From: Ailanthus altissimus
Taxonomy: Eukaryota; Streptophyta; Magnoliopsida; Sapindales; Simaroubaceae
Assembly: GCA_946807835.1 (NCBI GenBank)
Contig: OX327704.1
Coordinates: 434,001 to 498,000, forward strand
Length of the DNA stretch: 64,000 nucleotides
Direction of reading: 5' to 3'
Shown: one piece after another, positions 45,892 to 57,424 of the stretch
Layout: every line of letters begins with the position of its first letter
Numbering within the stretch: the first letter of the stretch is position 1
Program-made: the position numbers and the translations under genes
The notes under the pieces: generated by a model
Databases searched by the model: none
The model's input: the letters and a program-made list of their open reading frames with translations, nothing else
What the model was told of the DNA's origin: nothing

Positions 45892-47124
45892 ACATTGAGG
45901 ATAATGTCTCAATCTGGTTGGGAGGAGGGTAGTTGATATATAATGTCAGTGTTAATTTTTTTGTTATCACTTTGTTCTCTAAAAAAATAAATTCATCATG
46001 AATGGCTTGAGTAAAAAGTTCATTTATGCATTCTTGAGACGCATTCTAGTTCTAGAATAGCAGAGTAAAGAGTACATTACTGAACTTCTAAAACACATTC
46101 TAATTGATTTATTGTTAATGAATTTTATATATATTTGTTTGTTGCTTAAGTTTTTGGTAACTCTTGTTAAATAAGTTTGCTTTACTATCGAGGTATGATC
46201 TCAAAATTATTTAGTTTAAATCACTTTTTCTATCTAGGTTACTAAAGAATAATTTTTAAAATTATTTCTTGAGCACAATACTAAATCTTGTGGTAAGATG
46301 GATGATTCAATATATATAGCAAAGAGAATTTTCATGTTTAAGTATACATATTCTTTTCTAAAGTCACACATCTTTTGTGAGTGAGTAGAGGAGTTTGAGA
46401 TAACAGTTTACAAACTTTCATTGATATTTTGAAATGGTTGATTTTTATTTGGAATGACATTATTTGAGATAAAGAATGATTTGGTTGCTTAGCCGGAGAA
46501 TGATTAAAAACAAAAACTGTGGAAAAGTATTATGGTAAGAAATTGCTCTTATTTTGCAATGATTCTTTATATTTTAAAAAAAATAAAGAAAAAGTATAAA
46601 AAAAGAAAAAAAAGTCAATTCAATTCAATAAAGTCTTCGTTCAATTTTAGAAGACAAAAGTCATTAGGAAGCAATTTTATCACGGACTCTCTATTGGTAA
46701 GATTCACATAAAATAATTAAAGTCTTTAAGCTAACATATGACAAGAATGATTTGACTCTAAACAATTAATTTTTCTAGCTTTGAATTAATGTTAGTTTGT
46801 CTGTCTATCTTTAATTATAATATTTTCTTGAGCAATTATCTATTTTCCAACTCTATGAGTGAAATCCTAACCCTTTAAATAGTTATTCACCCGTGAGGAT
46901 TTAGAGTTGAGACTTTTACTTGGAGAAAATTTTTAAGGCTATATATATTGTGGTTTGTGATAAGAAGACGTTGGCTTAATTCACTCACACACAATTTTGG
47001 AAGTTATGATTGAAATAACCTTAATAACGATTGTGATCTTAAACTGAAGTTTTGTTTGAAATACTTAGGGAGTGTTCAAATTTTATTTATACTTAAATTG
47101 CTAGGGACTAGCAATAAGTTGGTT
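45892..47124 (+). other. Gypsy 3' untranslated region
   Basis: Starts ACATTGAGGATAATGTC and TTGGGAGGAGGG, the sequence that in Athila/Tat-group elements follows the pol ORF, so retroelement sequence resumes here after the LOG-like gene. No further coding segment recognised. Confidence 0.6.
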
Positions 47125-47149
47125 GGAGAGAGGAGGGGGGGGGGGGGGG
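47125..47149 (+). other. Gypsy polypurine tract
   Basis: GGAGAGAGGA followed by 15 consecutive G, directly before the 3' LTR. It is the plus-strand priming site; the G run is unusually long. Confidence 0.88.
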
Positions 47150-48505
47150 TGATGAACACTTAAAATTACACATTTAATAAGGGTTTTACATCATTGTTTT
47201 GTAATGCTAGTGTCTTTAACCCTCTTAAATTAAGTATGTTTACAATATTGTACCTAATTAGCTTTTAACTATTTTATGGTAAGTTCAGTGAAATGAGCAT
47301 AACTTTCTACCTAGAAATCCAATTGAAGTGATTCTTAATCCTGTGAAGAGTTGACTTAATGGGCTAATATAGTGTATGTTATAAGGCATTTAAAATTTGA
47401 GCGTTTAGAGGGTGAACAATTGTACTGCTTTGTAGTACAGGACAAGTCTAAATAGTCATCAGTATTTGGCCCATAACTTTAGAAATACGTATCTAATACA
47501 TATGAATAACTTAATTTAGAAATATAAGATACTTATCTACAACTTTAATTTTTTGCGTGGAAGCTAATTCAAACCACATCAATTTCAAATTGGATAATCA
47601 ATGCAAATTAATTGTCACTTTTCTTGACTTTTATCATCCAAGTGTTTTTATCTTCATTTGTCTTGTTTTATCTATATTGTTTTATAAATAGGTGGCCTGT
47701 TTATACCCAAAGTATGTAATTAGAGAGCTAAATTTTAGTTTAAAATACTTGTCTTTTGTATTATCTCTTTGAAGTATTATTTCTTTTGTTTACTATTCTA
47801 AAGTCATGTTATCTCTTCTTCCATCTCTTTTCTTTTTCTTTAGTTTTATTATGTTCAAGTAATTTTTCTTTTGCTAAGTTGAAAGGGTGAAACTCTTGAC
47901 AAGGTAATAAGATATACTTAACTATTATTCATGAATTTAATGTTTCATTATTAAGTTATGCAAATTTATATATGATGTATTTATTTTGTTTGCAATATTA
48001 ATACTTTTTCTTGTAAAGTTGTGTATCTTGAAACTATTTACAAGATTTGGCGTAGATACCCTTTCTTATAAAGTGAGAGTCTTGATTTATTGTAGACAAA
48101 TATAAAGATTAACATAATAAATATTTAAACCCATTTATAAGATTTGATGTATAATAATTGAAAGAAATAAATACAAGTTAATATATAAATGGTGATGAAC
48201 TTTAATTGTTATATCTTCCGATCAGAATGTCCTTTGTGTGAGGATTTCAATTGAGTTATAAAAAAAGTTGAATATATTCTTATTTCCAATGCCAAGAGTA
48301 GATCCTACTAACTTTAGCATTCATGTTAATTGGTTATTTAAATTATTATTTGGAAACGTTTTATATTGCTTTATTTGCCTTTAGTGTATTTATAGTTTGT
48401 AATTTTAATTTCACTTCTTTGTGGATCGACCCCGTTCTCATCGGGTTATTTATTACTTCGATAATCCTACACTTGAGAATAAACACCTATATTCTAGACG
48501 TGTCA
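47150..48505 (+). repeat. Gypsy 3' LTR
   Basis: Starts TGATGAACACTTAAAATTAC, ends AGACGTGTCA; direct repeat of 34389-35796 with scattered changes and a deletion near 48030. Confidence 0.92.
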
Positions 48506-49126
48506 ATTTCAAACAACTAAATTCCAACTGAAAAAGTCTACATCTTCAAACCCAATCAATAATTTCAACTTAATAAAAAGAACTAATTTAATAAAACTAT
48601 AAAGAGTCAATTTTGATTCTAGTATACCATAACCACTATATCAAAATAATTCAACCTCCCAAGGCAAGAAGTGAAATCCTTAGTGAAGGACAAATCAAAC
48701 AATTACCCTCAAAATTAAATATGGTTAAAACAAAATTCAAAATAGATAAAGAATTATAAAAAAATAAATTTAATTTAGAATCAAATAAAAAAAATGTATA
48801 ATTATTCCTTAATACATTTGATGAATAATTAATAAATTCAATTGGAAAAATTTATTATTCATTTATGAATCAAATAGGTCAAAACATTCTCTTTTTCACA
48901 TAATTATTCAATAATGAATTGATTAGATTTTATCTAATCAATATTCAATTTTAGTTATAGTTCAAAGACATAAAAGAATGGCATTCAAACACATTTGAAC
49001 AAGTCTTCCAAAGTAATCATTTACCCTTAGCAGAGATTAAAGTTCAACACTTTGGTAGCACCGTAATAGCTTCACCCTTCAAAGAAGATCCAACTGCTAA
49101 TAAATATCAAAGATAGATATTACATC

Positions 49127-49439
49127 TGGAAAAAGACATTTGGACTCGTATGTTATAGTGAAAGTGACACTTTACTCATTTTGTTTTTAAAATTACCCAT
49201 TTTTACCATTTTTTTACCATTTTTTTGGTTAAATTTCATGGAATTACCCTTTTTTTTATTATAAATTAGATAAAGTTGAAAGTTATCAGTAATTCCAATT
49301 GGCAATAAAAAAATATGTAATTCCGTCAAGTTTAACAAAATTTTCTTAATAAAAAATGGGTGAAAATGGGTATTTTTAAAAATAGGGTGAGTAAATTGTC
49401 ACTTTTACTATAACATGGGGGTCCAAATGTCTTTTACCC
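49127..49439. mobile_element. 313-bp MITE with ~50-bp TIRs and 9-bp TSD in the pararetrovirus
   Basis: Left end GGAAAAAGACATTTGGAC..ATGTTATAGTGAAAGTG; right end, other strand, GGTAAAAGACATTTGGAC..ATGTTATAGTAAAAGTG. TIRs match over about 50 bp. The exact 9-bp duplication TATTACATC flanks it (49118-49126, 49440-49448). Non-coding. TSD length suggests Mutator-like transposition. Confidence 0.85.
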
Positions 49440-50005
49440 TATTACATCAGAATAATTATACAAACCATAGCAGAATAATTAGATAGAATAGAAAATCAAG
49501 TTTCTAGCCCAAAAACATTAAATACAACATGTCACACTTTAAATAAAATCTAATAATGTTTTACATGCCCTTGTTGTGAGTTAGACTTGCACCTCTAGGT
49601 ATTCAATAAGAAGAGAGAAGTCAATATATAAATTTCAAGTATAATGGTTCTTCAACTTATTAGTAGAATATAGATGGAATGAGTGAATATCAAATACTTA
49701 ATTTACTCCATGAAATGTTAATAGTAGCCACTACTTATAAAATTCAAAAGGCCATAAAACCTCAAATCAACAACATGATAATATCCGAATTCACAGGTTA
49801 ATTAAAAAGATGGTGGGATCATTATCTAATAACATTCACCTTATAGATTTGAAGCAAGAGTATGAAAGATTCGAAGCAAGAGTATTAACTTTTGAAGTAA
49901 TACAAAGTGATACAATGATAAAACACATTTTGAAAATTTATAGAATATTAAAAATATGACTATTTCCCTCCCTCCAAATGAGAATGAAGCCTCATTTTAT
50001 AATTG

Positions 50006-50255
50006 AAATGATCACCAGACTTGAAACCATCTTGAATCTACCAACTATTTTGAAATAATTTAAAGTAGGATCCACCACTTGAAACCATCTTTAATCCATT
50101 AACTATTTTGAAATAATTTGAAGTAGTAACCACTAGACTTAAAATCATCTTTAATCAATCGACTATTTCGAAATAATTTGAAGTAGAGACCACCAAACTT
50201 GAAACCATCTTAAATCCACTGACTATTTTGAAATAATTTGAAGTATGGACTGGAC
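50006..50255 (+). repeat. 60-bp tandem array in pararetrovirus copy 1, four units
   Basis: CTTGAAACCATCTT-type words at 50020, 50078, 50138 and 50198; each unit holds GACTATTTTGAAATAATTTG. A fifth partial unit follows. Confidence 0.85.
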
Positions 50256-51544
50256 CTACCAGTCTTGTAATGTTTATCCATGTGCTTGAATTTGTCAATT
50301 TTTGACATTGATTGATTGTTGATGGCTTTACTCAAAAAAGTTAAACGGGTCTTGTAAGTCTTGAAACAAAATGAAATTTGGTCTGAAGGGATTTAAGAAT
50401 GTTGAGGAAGATGCATATGATGCTTCTTATAGTGATTTGAACATGGCTCATTAAATTCTTATGAATATTGTTCTAGCTGTTGCAATGTTGAGGTTGTGAC
50501 TAATTTGGCCATTAATTGAGCCATTTTAGCAAAACATTATTGATTTGATGGCAAAGCTTGAGTATTTTGGGGGTGAACATTGGACTTTGGCCTATTGAAT
50601 GACTAGTTCTTTATTGAGGTGTGATATATTGAAATTATTCTACTACTTTACTAAAATGTTTTGTGCTAGTGTTGGAACAACACTTCTTTAATAGATAAAA
50701 TAATCCAGCACATTATCCAGGGGATGTGGAACTGAGAGTAAAACTTAAGCTCATGAGTATATGGACTAGATAAATCCTCTTGTTTAAAGGATTTAATTTT
50801 ATTTTTAATTTGTTGTAGATATATTTCTAGAATTGGGTCAAAAAATTCAAACCAAAGTTGAAACTAATTGGGAAAGTATTTTTGAGAAGGCTGATGAAAA
50901 TTTATAACTAGGAATTATTATACGGACGAAAGTATAATATGTTATACCAAGTATTTATATAATCATAATAATTAAGGATTGAATGATGGAGGGGAATGAA
51001 AGATTCCTATTTTTATATGGTTTTACATGCTACTCTTGAGGGGTTAAAACTTTAATTATTTTAAGTTTTGAAAGGGTGATTTGATTGGTTTTATTAATCT
51101 TTATTATGGGTTAATTCAATTGAATTAGTGTCAATCAAAATTATTTCATACCATTTTCAAGATTTCATTCGTAACTCAGGAATGAAATGAAAACAATAGT
51201 TGACAGGAAGAATTGAGTCTACTATTTGATCTAATGTTTGAGTTTTGAAGATATCATCTTCAATTGATATTATATCAAGAAAGGTTTTTTTCTTTCTTAA
51301 TATATCCATGAGATGATTTTAAGGTAGACGGCAAAGCCTTTTGAGAAGTTGGTGGCTGAATTTGCGGCTTTTGAAGAGGTTGGTTGACTTGTTGAATGGT
51401 TTAAGCAAGGGTTTTGGTGGTTTGGGATTGAGATTTTTGATTGACTTGAAATTTCTCCTATTTTTTGAACGTTTGTAATAGCAATGGATTTGTTTTAGCC
51501 TGAGTAGACTTTTGGAAACTCTTTCTCGTTAATCTGATTAGAAC

Positions 51545-52680
51545 ACACATCTCATTTTCGTACCCTGTAAAAATTCTCTTGTAAGAAAATCAGGTAAAGA
51601 GTTTTGATCATCTTTTATAAATTCTTTGAAAATCAAAAGCAGACAAAATAGTTTTCCATCTTGCAAAAATTTGTTTGAAACTAAATTTTGAACATCTTTT
51701 TGCAAAATTTCTTTAGCATACTTACACTCTACGTGAATTAAAAATTCTTTATTAACAAGATCATATTGAAATTTTTTAACACAAAATAATTGATAAAATT
51801 TTCTTTTTAATCGTTGAATAATTTTTTTATGAACCGAGCCAAATGCTTGAATGATATCTTAACAATAGTTCTTTATCTTTTGACTTTTCTTTAAGTATGC
51901 CGCCATAAATTATGTCTGATGCATTTGTTCCAAGTAAGAGTGATGCATGAGGAGGTGGTATGGTAAGACAAAGGATTGTCCGAACATAAGACTTTATTTT
52001 CTTAACATTATTTGAATGAATTTGAGACCATGGAGGACTTTGTTTTTTAAGTCTTTGATATAATGGCGTACATATTTTTCTGGTTTCGGGAATAAAGTCA
52101 GAGGCATAATTAAGACAATCTAGAAACCTTTGAAGTTGATTCTTATTTATGATTTTATCTGAGAATTTATTGACAAAATCTAAAGATCTTTGTATTGGTT
52201 TAATTTTTCATTGATATATTTTATGTTCTAAAAATTTGACTTTATTTTAAAATATTTTCATTTTTGATGCGGATAAGATTAATCCATTTTGTTTGATCAT
52301 ATTAAAAAGAATGTATATAAATGTTTGAAATATGCTGTGATATTTAAGAGAATATTAAAAAAACATCTAGGTATACTATTGTGAGTCTAGAATAAGAATT
52401 AAAAAATTCATTCATTGTGTTTTGATATGTGCAATTTTTAGTCCAAAAGGCTTAACATTCTAAAGAGATTTTGATTTTCTGTCGAGGTTTTTATCTAATA
52501 GTATTTGAATTTCTTTTTTGCAATATTCTAATAGTTCATGATTCATTGGAATTGGCCTAGTTTTTGTTGGAATGAATTTTTCATCAAAATCTTTAATATA
52601 TGGAAGGCTTATCGATTTTTTTTTTGTGGTTCCAAAAAGCATTTGGAAGGTCTAAACAAACTTTTTTGAGGAACTTTTCT
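51545..52680 (-). pseudogene. Pararetrovirus copy 2 reverse transcriptase and RNase H
   Basis: From 52642: SLPYIKDFDEKFIPTKTRPI then LEYCKKEIQILLDKNL, the start of the RT. The catalytic Y-x-D-D reads Y-L-D-V at about 52374-52363. The thumb and RNase H follow with NKNQLQRFLDCLNYASDFIP, CTPLYQRLKKQSPPW and TNASDIIYGGILKEK. The polyprotein end, SLPDFLTREFLQ, is at about 51600-51560. A large part of the RT palm is missing. Inactive. Confidence 0.8.
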
Positions 52681-52879
52681 TCTAAATTTTAAATTTTTTT
52701 ATGGACTTTCTATAGATTCTATTTGCTATTCTATTTTGAGAAAATTGATTTCTTTTGCCAAGAATTGAGTGTGTTGTTTTTTTTTTTGTTTTGAATTAAA
52801 TTGACACTTGGATATATAGTCGAAGCTTTTAATTCATTAATTTCCCTTTCTTTTGGTGAGATCACAAATTTGAATTTTA

Positions 52880-53160
52880 GTTTTTTTCTTTTTTAAATTT
52901 GAGTCATTATACCTGTTGAGTCTACTGGGAATGAATAAATTTGAGTTAGAAATGGAGTTCCTAATATGATACTATGAGTAATATCCTTTTGCTAAAATAA
53001 ATGTAGTGGTTTTCTCGTAGTATTTTGTAAGAATTAATCCTTCTTGAATACAATTTTGATTGGCTCCTGAGTCTATTAAAATTATTGTTTGAATTTTAAC
53101 GTTATCATCTATTACTAAGGTTATAAAACAAAACTATTTTTGAAATTCTATTTTTGTTAC
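52880..53160 (-). pseudogene. Pararetrovirus copy 2 aspartic protease
   Basis: D-S-G-A is intact at 53073-53062 in the context IILIDSGANQN. The frame is interrupted before and after; LGTPFLTQIYSFPVDSTG lies at about 52960-52905. Confidence 0.65.
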
Positions 53161-53525
53161 CAGATTTATAAAGTTGTTATCTTGTGTTTGAGATGTAGAA
53201 GGATGAGAGGTGGTTTGATACATGGCTTGAAAATTTAATATATCTGTTTTAAGTATTTAGTTTTCTTATTGGAGTTGTTGTATTTGAATTTTAATATTTT
53301 TTTATTTCTTCTTGAAAATCTTGAATTGTTACTGTTTTCTAAAGTTTGTTTTTTAAATTTATTAAAAATATTTTGAATATTATAAGACTCTAAATCTTTA
53401 ATTTTTTTTTGTTCGTCTTGAATTTTATCTATTATGTCTAATAGGAATATTTTTTTATCGTTGGTTATTGTGTTTGTTTAATTTAATGAACATGAACGAT
53501 TATTGACGTAATCACTTGAACTATC

Positions 53526-53745
53526 TCAATCTTTTGAATAATTGCTTGAAGTTTCTTGTATTTCAAATATTTGATCTTGTGATTTTGACTTTGAACTTGA
53601 CATTACTTGATTTAAATAATTTAATATTTGAATTCTAACCTTTTCATGTAATGCAAATTTATTTAATTTATTAGAGACTTTACATTTATTCTTATAGTGT
53701 CCTTTCCCTCGCATTTGAAACAAGTAGGTGTTTTAGGTTTTTTTT
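53526..53745 (-). pseudogene. Pararetrovirus copy 2 capsid zinc knuckle
   Basis: Reads FQMRGKGHYKNKCKVSNKLN. The H-x4-C half is in frame; the first two Cys codons (TGTTTCAAATGC) are in another frame because of a one-base deletion. A basic/Ser-rich stretch follows, then stops. Confidence 0.7.
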
Positions 53746-54039
53746 TTGATTTTTTATATTGGGATGGGTTTTTTGATATTTTTGTTGATTGTTTTTTTAT
53801 AAGGTTTGGGTTTATATGGTTTCTTTAATTTTTTTATTTCTTTTTTGTTTTGAAGGTGCAATAATTTTTTCTTAACCATATTGAGTACAAAATGATCCTA
53901 ATTCTTTTTGGATGGTAGAAATTCTGATTTTATTTTTGATTTTAATTTGAGACTATTACATAATTCTAATCCTTCAGTAATGACATAGTCGATTATCTCA
54001 CCATAAGACATATACCCACAACAAATTCAAAAGATTTTC

Positions 54040-55300
54040 CAATCTTTCAAACAAAATATCTAGTCCATATACATATGGGCTTAAGTTTCAGTCTCAGTTC
54101 CATATCCCTTGGCAAATGTGCTGAGATTATTTTTTTGCCAAAGAAGTTTTGTTTCAAACTAGCACGAACAATTCGTGTAAAGTAGTGGAATAGTTTCAAT
54201 ATATCACACCTCAATGAAAAATTAGTCATTCAACAGTTCAAACCCAATGTTCACCCCAAAATATTTAGGCTTTGCCATCAAATTAAGATTTTTTTTGTTA
54301 AAAAGACTCAATTAATGGCCAAATTAGTCACAACCTCAATACTACAACAGTTAGAACAATATTTAAAAAAATTTAATGAACTATGTTCAAATCACGCTGA
54401 AAAAGATTCAGATGATTCTCCTCAACATCCTCAAATCCCTTCAGATCAAATTTCAATTTGTCAAGACCCGTTAAACTTTTCTAAGTAAAGTCATCAACAA
54501 TCAACCATTGTAAAAAAATTGACAAATTTAAGCACATGGACTTCAAGACATTACAAGTCTAGTAGGTCTAGTCTCTACTTCAAATTATTTCAAAATAGAT
54601 CGTGGATTCAATATGGTTTCAAGTCTAATTGTCCCATTTCAATGATAAAGGGAGGTTTCATTCTCATTTTTTAGGGGGGTGGGGGGGGGGGGGGGGGGAT
54701 CATCTCATTTTCAATATTCTGTAAAATTTCAAAAGGAGTTTTATCATTGTATCACTTGTGTATTGCTTCAAAAATTTATTCTTTTACTTCAAATCTGTAA
54801 GTTGAATTTTATTAGATAATGATTGTACCATCCTTTTAATTGAATTGTGAATCCATATATTATCATGTTTGTGATTTGAGGGTCTGTGGCCTTTTGAATT
54901 TTATAGGCAATGGCTGCCACTAACATTTCATGGAGTAAATTAAATATTTGATACTTACTCATTCCATCTATATTCCACTCATAAATTGAAGAACCATCAA
55001 ACTTGGAATATATATATTGACTTCTCTCTTCATATTGAATATCTGGAGGTGAAGGTCTAACTCACAAGAGTGGCATATAGAACCTTATTAGGTTTTGTCT
55101 AAAGTGTAACTTGTTGTATTTAACGTTTTTGGGCTAGAAACTTGTTTTTCTAATCTATCTACTTGTTCCTCTATGGTGTGTAATATTTGGTTTGTACAAT
55201 TATTCTGATGTATTACTGATCTTTGATATTTATTAGCAGTTAGATCTTTTTTGAAGGGTGAAGCACGGTGCTACATAAGTGTTGAATTTTAATCTCTGCT
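54040..55300 (-). pseudogene. Pararetrovirus copy 2 capsid-protein region
   Basis: The N-terminal part at 55080-54660 is the inverted counterpart of 49600-49970. A single 60-bp unit and a partial one lie at 54640-54560. The C-terminal part is at 54229-54047 (LTNFSLRCDILKLFHYFTRI). A 25-base G-rich run interrupts at 54674-54698. Confidence 0.6.
54674..54698 (+). repeat. Poly(G) run
   Basis: G6-T-G18 on the plus strand, in the capsid region of copy 2. Confidence 0.95.
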
Positions 55301-55839
55301 AAAGGTGGATGATTACTTTGGAAGTTTGTTCAAATGTGTTTGAATGCCATTCCTTTATATGTCTTTGAACTACAACTAAAATTGAATGCTGATTAGATAA
55401 AATCTGTATCAATTCATTATTGAATAACCATGTGAAAAAGGAAATGTTTTGACCTATCTGGTTTATAAATGACTAATAAATTTCTTTAATTGAACTTTTT
55501 TGTCTTTTATTAAATGTATTAAAGAATCATTGTACATTTTGTTTGTTTGATTCTAAATAAAATTTATTTTTTAATAATTATTTATCTATTATGAATTTTG
55601 TTTTAATCATCTTTAATTCTGAGTGTGATTGGTTGATTTGTCCTCCACTAAGAATTTCACTTCTTGTTGGGGAGGTTGGATTATTTTGCTATGTTAGTTG
55701 TGATATATTAGAATAAAATTTGACACTTTTTAGTTTTATTGAATTAACTCTTTTTATTGAGTTGAAATAATTGATTGGGATTGAAGAATTTCTACACCTT
55801 GAGTGTTTTCATTTTTTAAATTCATATTAGGAGTTTTGA

Positions 55840-56470
55840 CATTCAAAGTTAATGTTTCTATAGAGGTTGGTTCATTTAATGATATACTGAAATCTAGAAA
55901 ATAATTGAAATAAATTGGTCCTTCTACCAAATTTGATTCTATTAAGACTAATAATAATCTTGAAAATGTTATGTGTCTAGTATTTTTAAGGCAAACTAAG
56001 GCTGGAGTAAGTAATCCTAATCTTTGAAGTGGCTTGATTGCTATTTGAATTAATCCTATATAGAGAAATTTATATTTCTTTTTATGGTTTTCTAAGGTTT
56101 CTTGATTGAATAATTGTAATGACTGGGTATTATATTGAAACGCTATTGTTTATTCTACAATTAATTGAATAATCTAATTGGAAATTGAATGTATTTTTAT
56201 GATATATTTTATCTTCTGAAACGGTTGGTATAGACTAAGAATGTAAATGTTGTTCATACTATTTAATATATTTTGACTAATTTGATGCTGAAGGTAGAGA
56301 TTACTGTATTTTTTGATTCTGTTCATTTAAATAGTGTATTGATTATATTGTTCTTTGATTTATACAGTGTTTGTTTTAAAATAGTCTTTATAGTCTATGG
56401 GACCAGCCCAGGACCACCCTAATTGGTTAAATGATGGGCTGATTAATGTATTAACACTTCTTTTTTCACA
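55840..56470 (-). pseudogene. Pararetrovirus copy 2 movement-protein region
   Basis: Inverted counterpart of 33400-34030; the minus strand again encodes the GL-Q-AIKPLQRLGL core. Multiple stops. Confidence 0.72.
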
Positions 56471-56571
56471 ATACTAATGAGTAAGAATACTATTAAAAAC
56501 AATTATTGTACAAATCATAAAACAATTAATGAATAGTATCTAACTAGCAGTAGTCTATAAAATTTAACAAA

Positions 56572-56589
56572 TCTTTGGCTTTGATACCA
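56572..56589 (-). other. Pararetrovirus primer binding site (tRNA-Met)
   Basis: TGGTATCAAAGCCAAAGA on the minus strand: one change from the tRNA-Met site TGGTATCAGAGC used by Caulimoviridae, at the expected place between leader and movement protein. Confidence 0.75.
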
Positions 56590-57150
56590 TTGATAATTTT
56601 AACGAGAGAGAGTTTCCAAAAGCCTACACAGGCTAAAATATCCATTGCTAATGCAAACGTTCAAGAAAAGGAGAAATTTCAAGTCCAAAATTCTCAATTC
56701 AAAACTAGCAAAACCTTTGCTTAAACATTCAACAAGCCAACCAACCTCTTCAAAAGCCATATATTCAGCCATCAACTCTTCAAAAACCGTAAATTCAGCC
56801 ATTAACTCTTCAAAAGGCTTTGTCGTCTACCTCAAAATCATCTCATGGATAGATTGAAAAAGAAGAAACCTTTCTTGATATAATACCAATTGAAGATGAT
56901 ATCTTCAAAACTCAAACATTAGATCAAATAGCAGACTGAATTCTTCTTGTCAACCAGGGTTTTCATTATTTCATTCCTAAGTTACGAATGAAATCTCAGG
57001 AATTGTATAAAATGATTTTAATTGACATTAATCAAATTAAATTAACTCACAATAAAGATAAAAAACCAGTCAAATCACCCATTCAAAACTCAAAATAATT
57101 AAAGTCGTAACCCCTCAAGAGTAGAATGTAAAACCTTATCAAAATAGGAA
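56590..57150 (-). other. Pararetrovirus leader / intergenic region
   Basis: Inverted copy of 50985-51530. Contains AGTTTTGAAGATATCATCTTC (minus strand) and an open frame 56802-56599 that is probably fortuitous. Would hold the genomic promoter in a live virus; no promoter element can be assigned. Confidence 0.55.
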
Positions 57151-57420
57151 TCTTTCTTTCCAAAATGATTGATGACAGCTTTGTACCATCTAAAGTCTTA
57201 AAGTTTTGGACATATGAGATTTATTAAGTTTTCTCCTTCTTTTCTCGAAATTGAATTGGTTTCCTATGAAATGTTTTGTTATTGCATAAATGAACGTATT
57301 GACCAAATTTGGTTGTCCTATTGAATGACTTGTATTTTCTATTTTGATGGTGTTTTGAATTGTTTGTATGTAATTTTCAATGAGATAATTGTGAAACAAG
57401 ACAAAATGCCATTGATAATA
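57150..57420 (-). pseudogene. Pararetrovirus capsid fragment joined to the leader
   Basis: Frame 57399-57190 reads NLVNTFIYAITKHFIGNQF, continuing to DFRWYKAVINHF, which resembles the capsid core of Caulimoviridae. It abuts the leader at about 57150, an order not expected in the virus, so a rearrangement joins them. Confidence 0.5.
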
Positions 57421-57424
57421 AAAT

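Larger units (their letters stand above)
34389..48505 (+). mobile_element. Ty3/gypsy (Athila/Tat-type) retrotransposon carrying a LOG-like gene
   Basis: LTRs of 1408 and 1356 bp in direct orientation flank a tRNA-Asp-type primer binding site, gag, protease, RT/RNase H, integrase, about 3 kb of extra sequence and a polypurine tract. Flanks are ATTTT (34384-34388) and ATTTC (48506-48510), a 4-of-5 TSD, inside pararetrovirus copy 1. Long LTRs, the gag type and TGGTGCCATTGTCGGGGA after the LTR fit the Athila/Tat group. It contains a secondary insertion at 39747-42439. All ORFs are degenerate. Confidence 0.92.
48511..51530 (+). pseudogene. Endogenous pararetrovirus copy 1, continued (capsid region, tandem array, leader)
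   Basis: Continues copy 1 after the gypsy element. 48660-49110 contains QVFQSNHLPLAEIKVQHFGS and TVIASPFKEDPTANKYQ. A MITE follows, then 49600-49970, where NIDGMSEYQILNLLHEM and MIISEFTG match the capsid-protein region also present, inverted, at 54660-55080. Next comes a 60-bp tandem array (50006-50255), a stretch like 54040-54560 of copy 2, and from about 50940 the leader region shared (inverted) with 56590-57150. Zinc finger, protease and polymerase are absent from this copy. Confidence 0.72.
51545..57420 (-). mobile_element. Endogenous pararetrovirus copy 2 (Caulimoviridae), fullest copy
   Basis: On the minus strand the order is leader (57150-56590), tRNA-Met primer site (56589-56572), movement protein, capsid region, zinc knuckle, protease, RT, RNase H (to 51545). 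One-direction order without LTRs or integrase marks a Caulimoviridae genome rather than a retrotransposon. The order as one chain suggests a petuvirus-like or similar genus (not resolved). It is shortened and full of stops and shifts. Copy 1 meets it tail to tail at about 51535. Confidence 0.82.

Noticed and set aside
50006..50255. CRISPR-like regular repeats
   Set aside because: Units are contiguous and diverged with no unique spacers, in a plant genome; simple tandem duplication.
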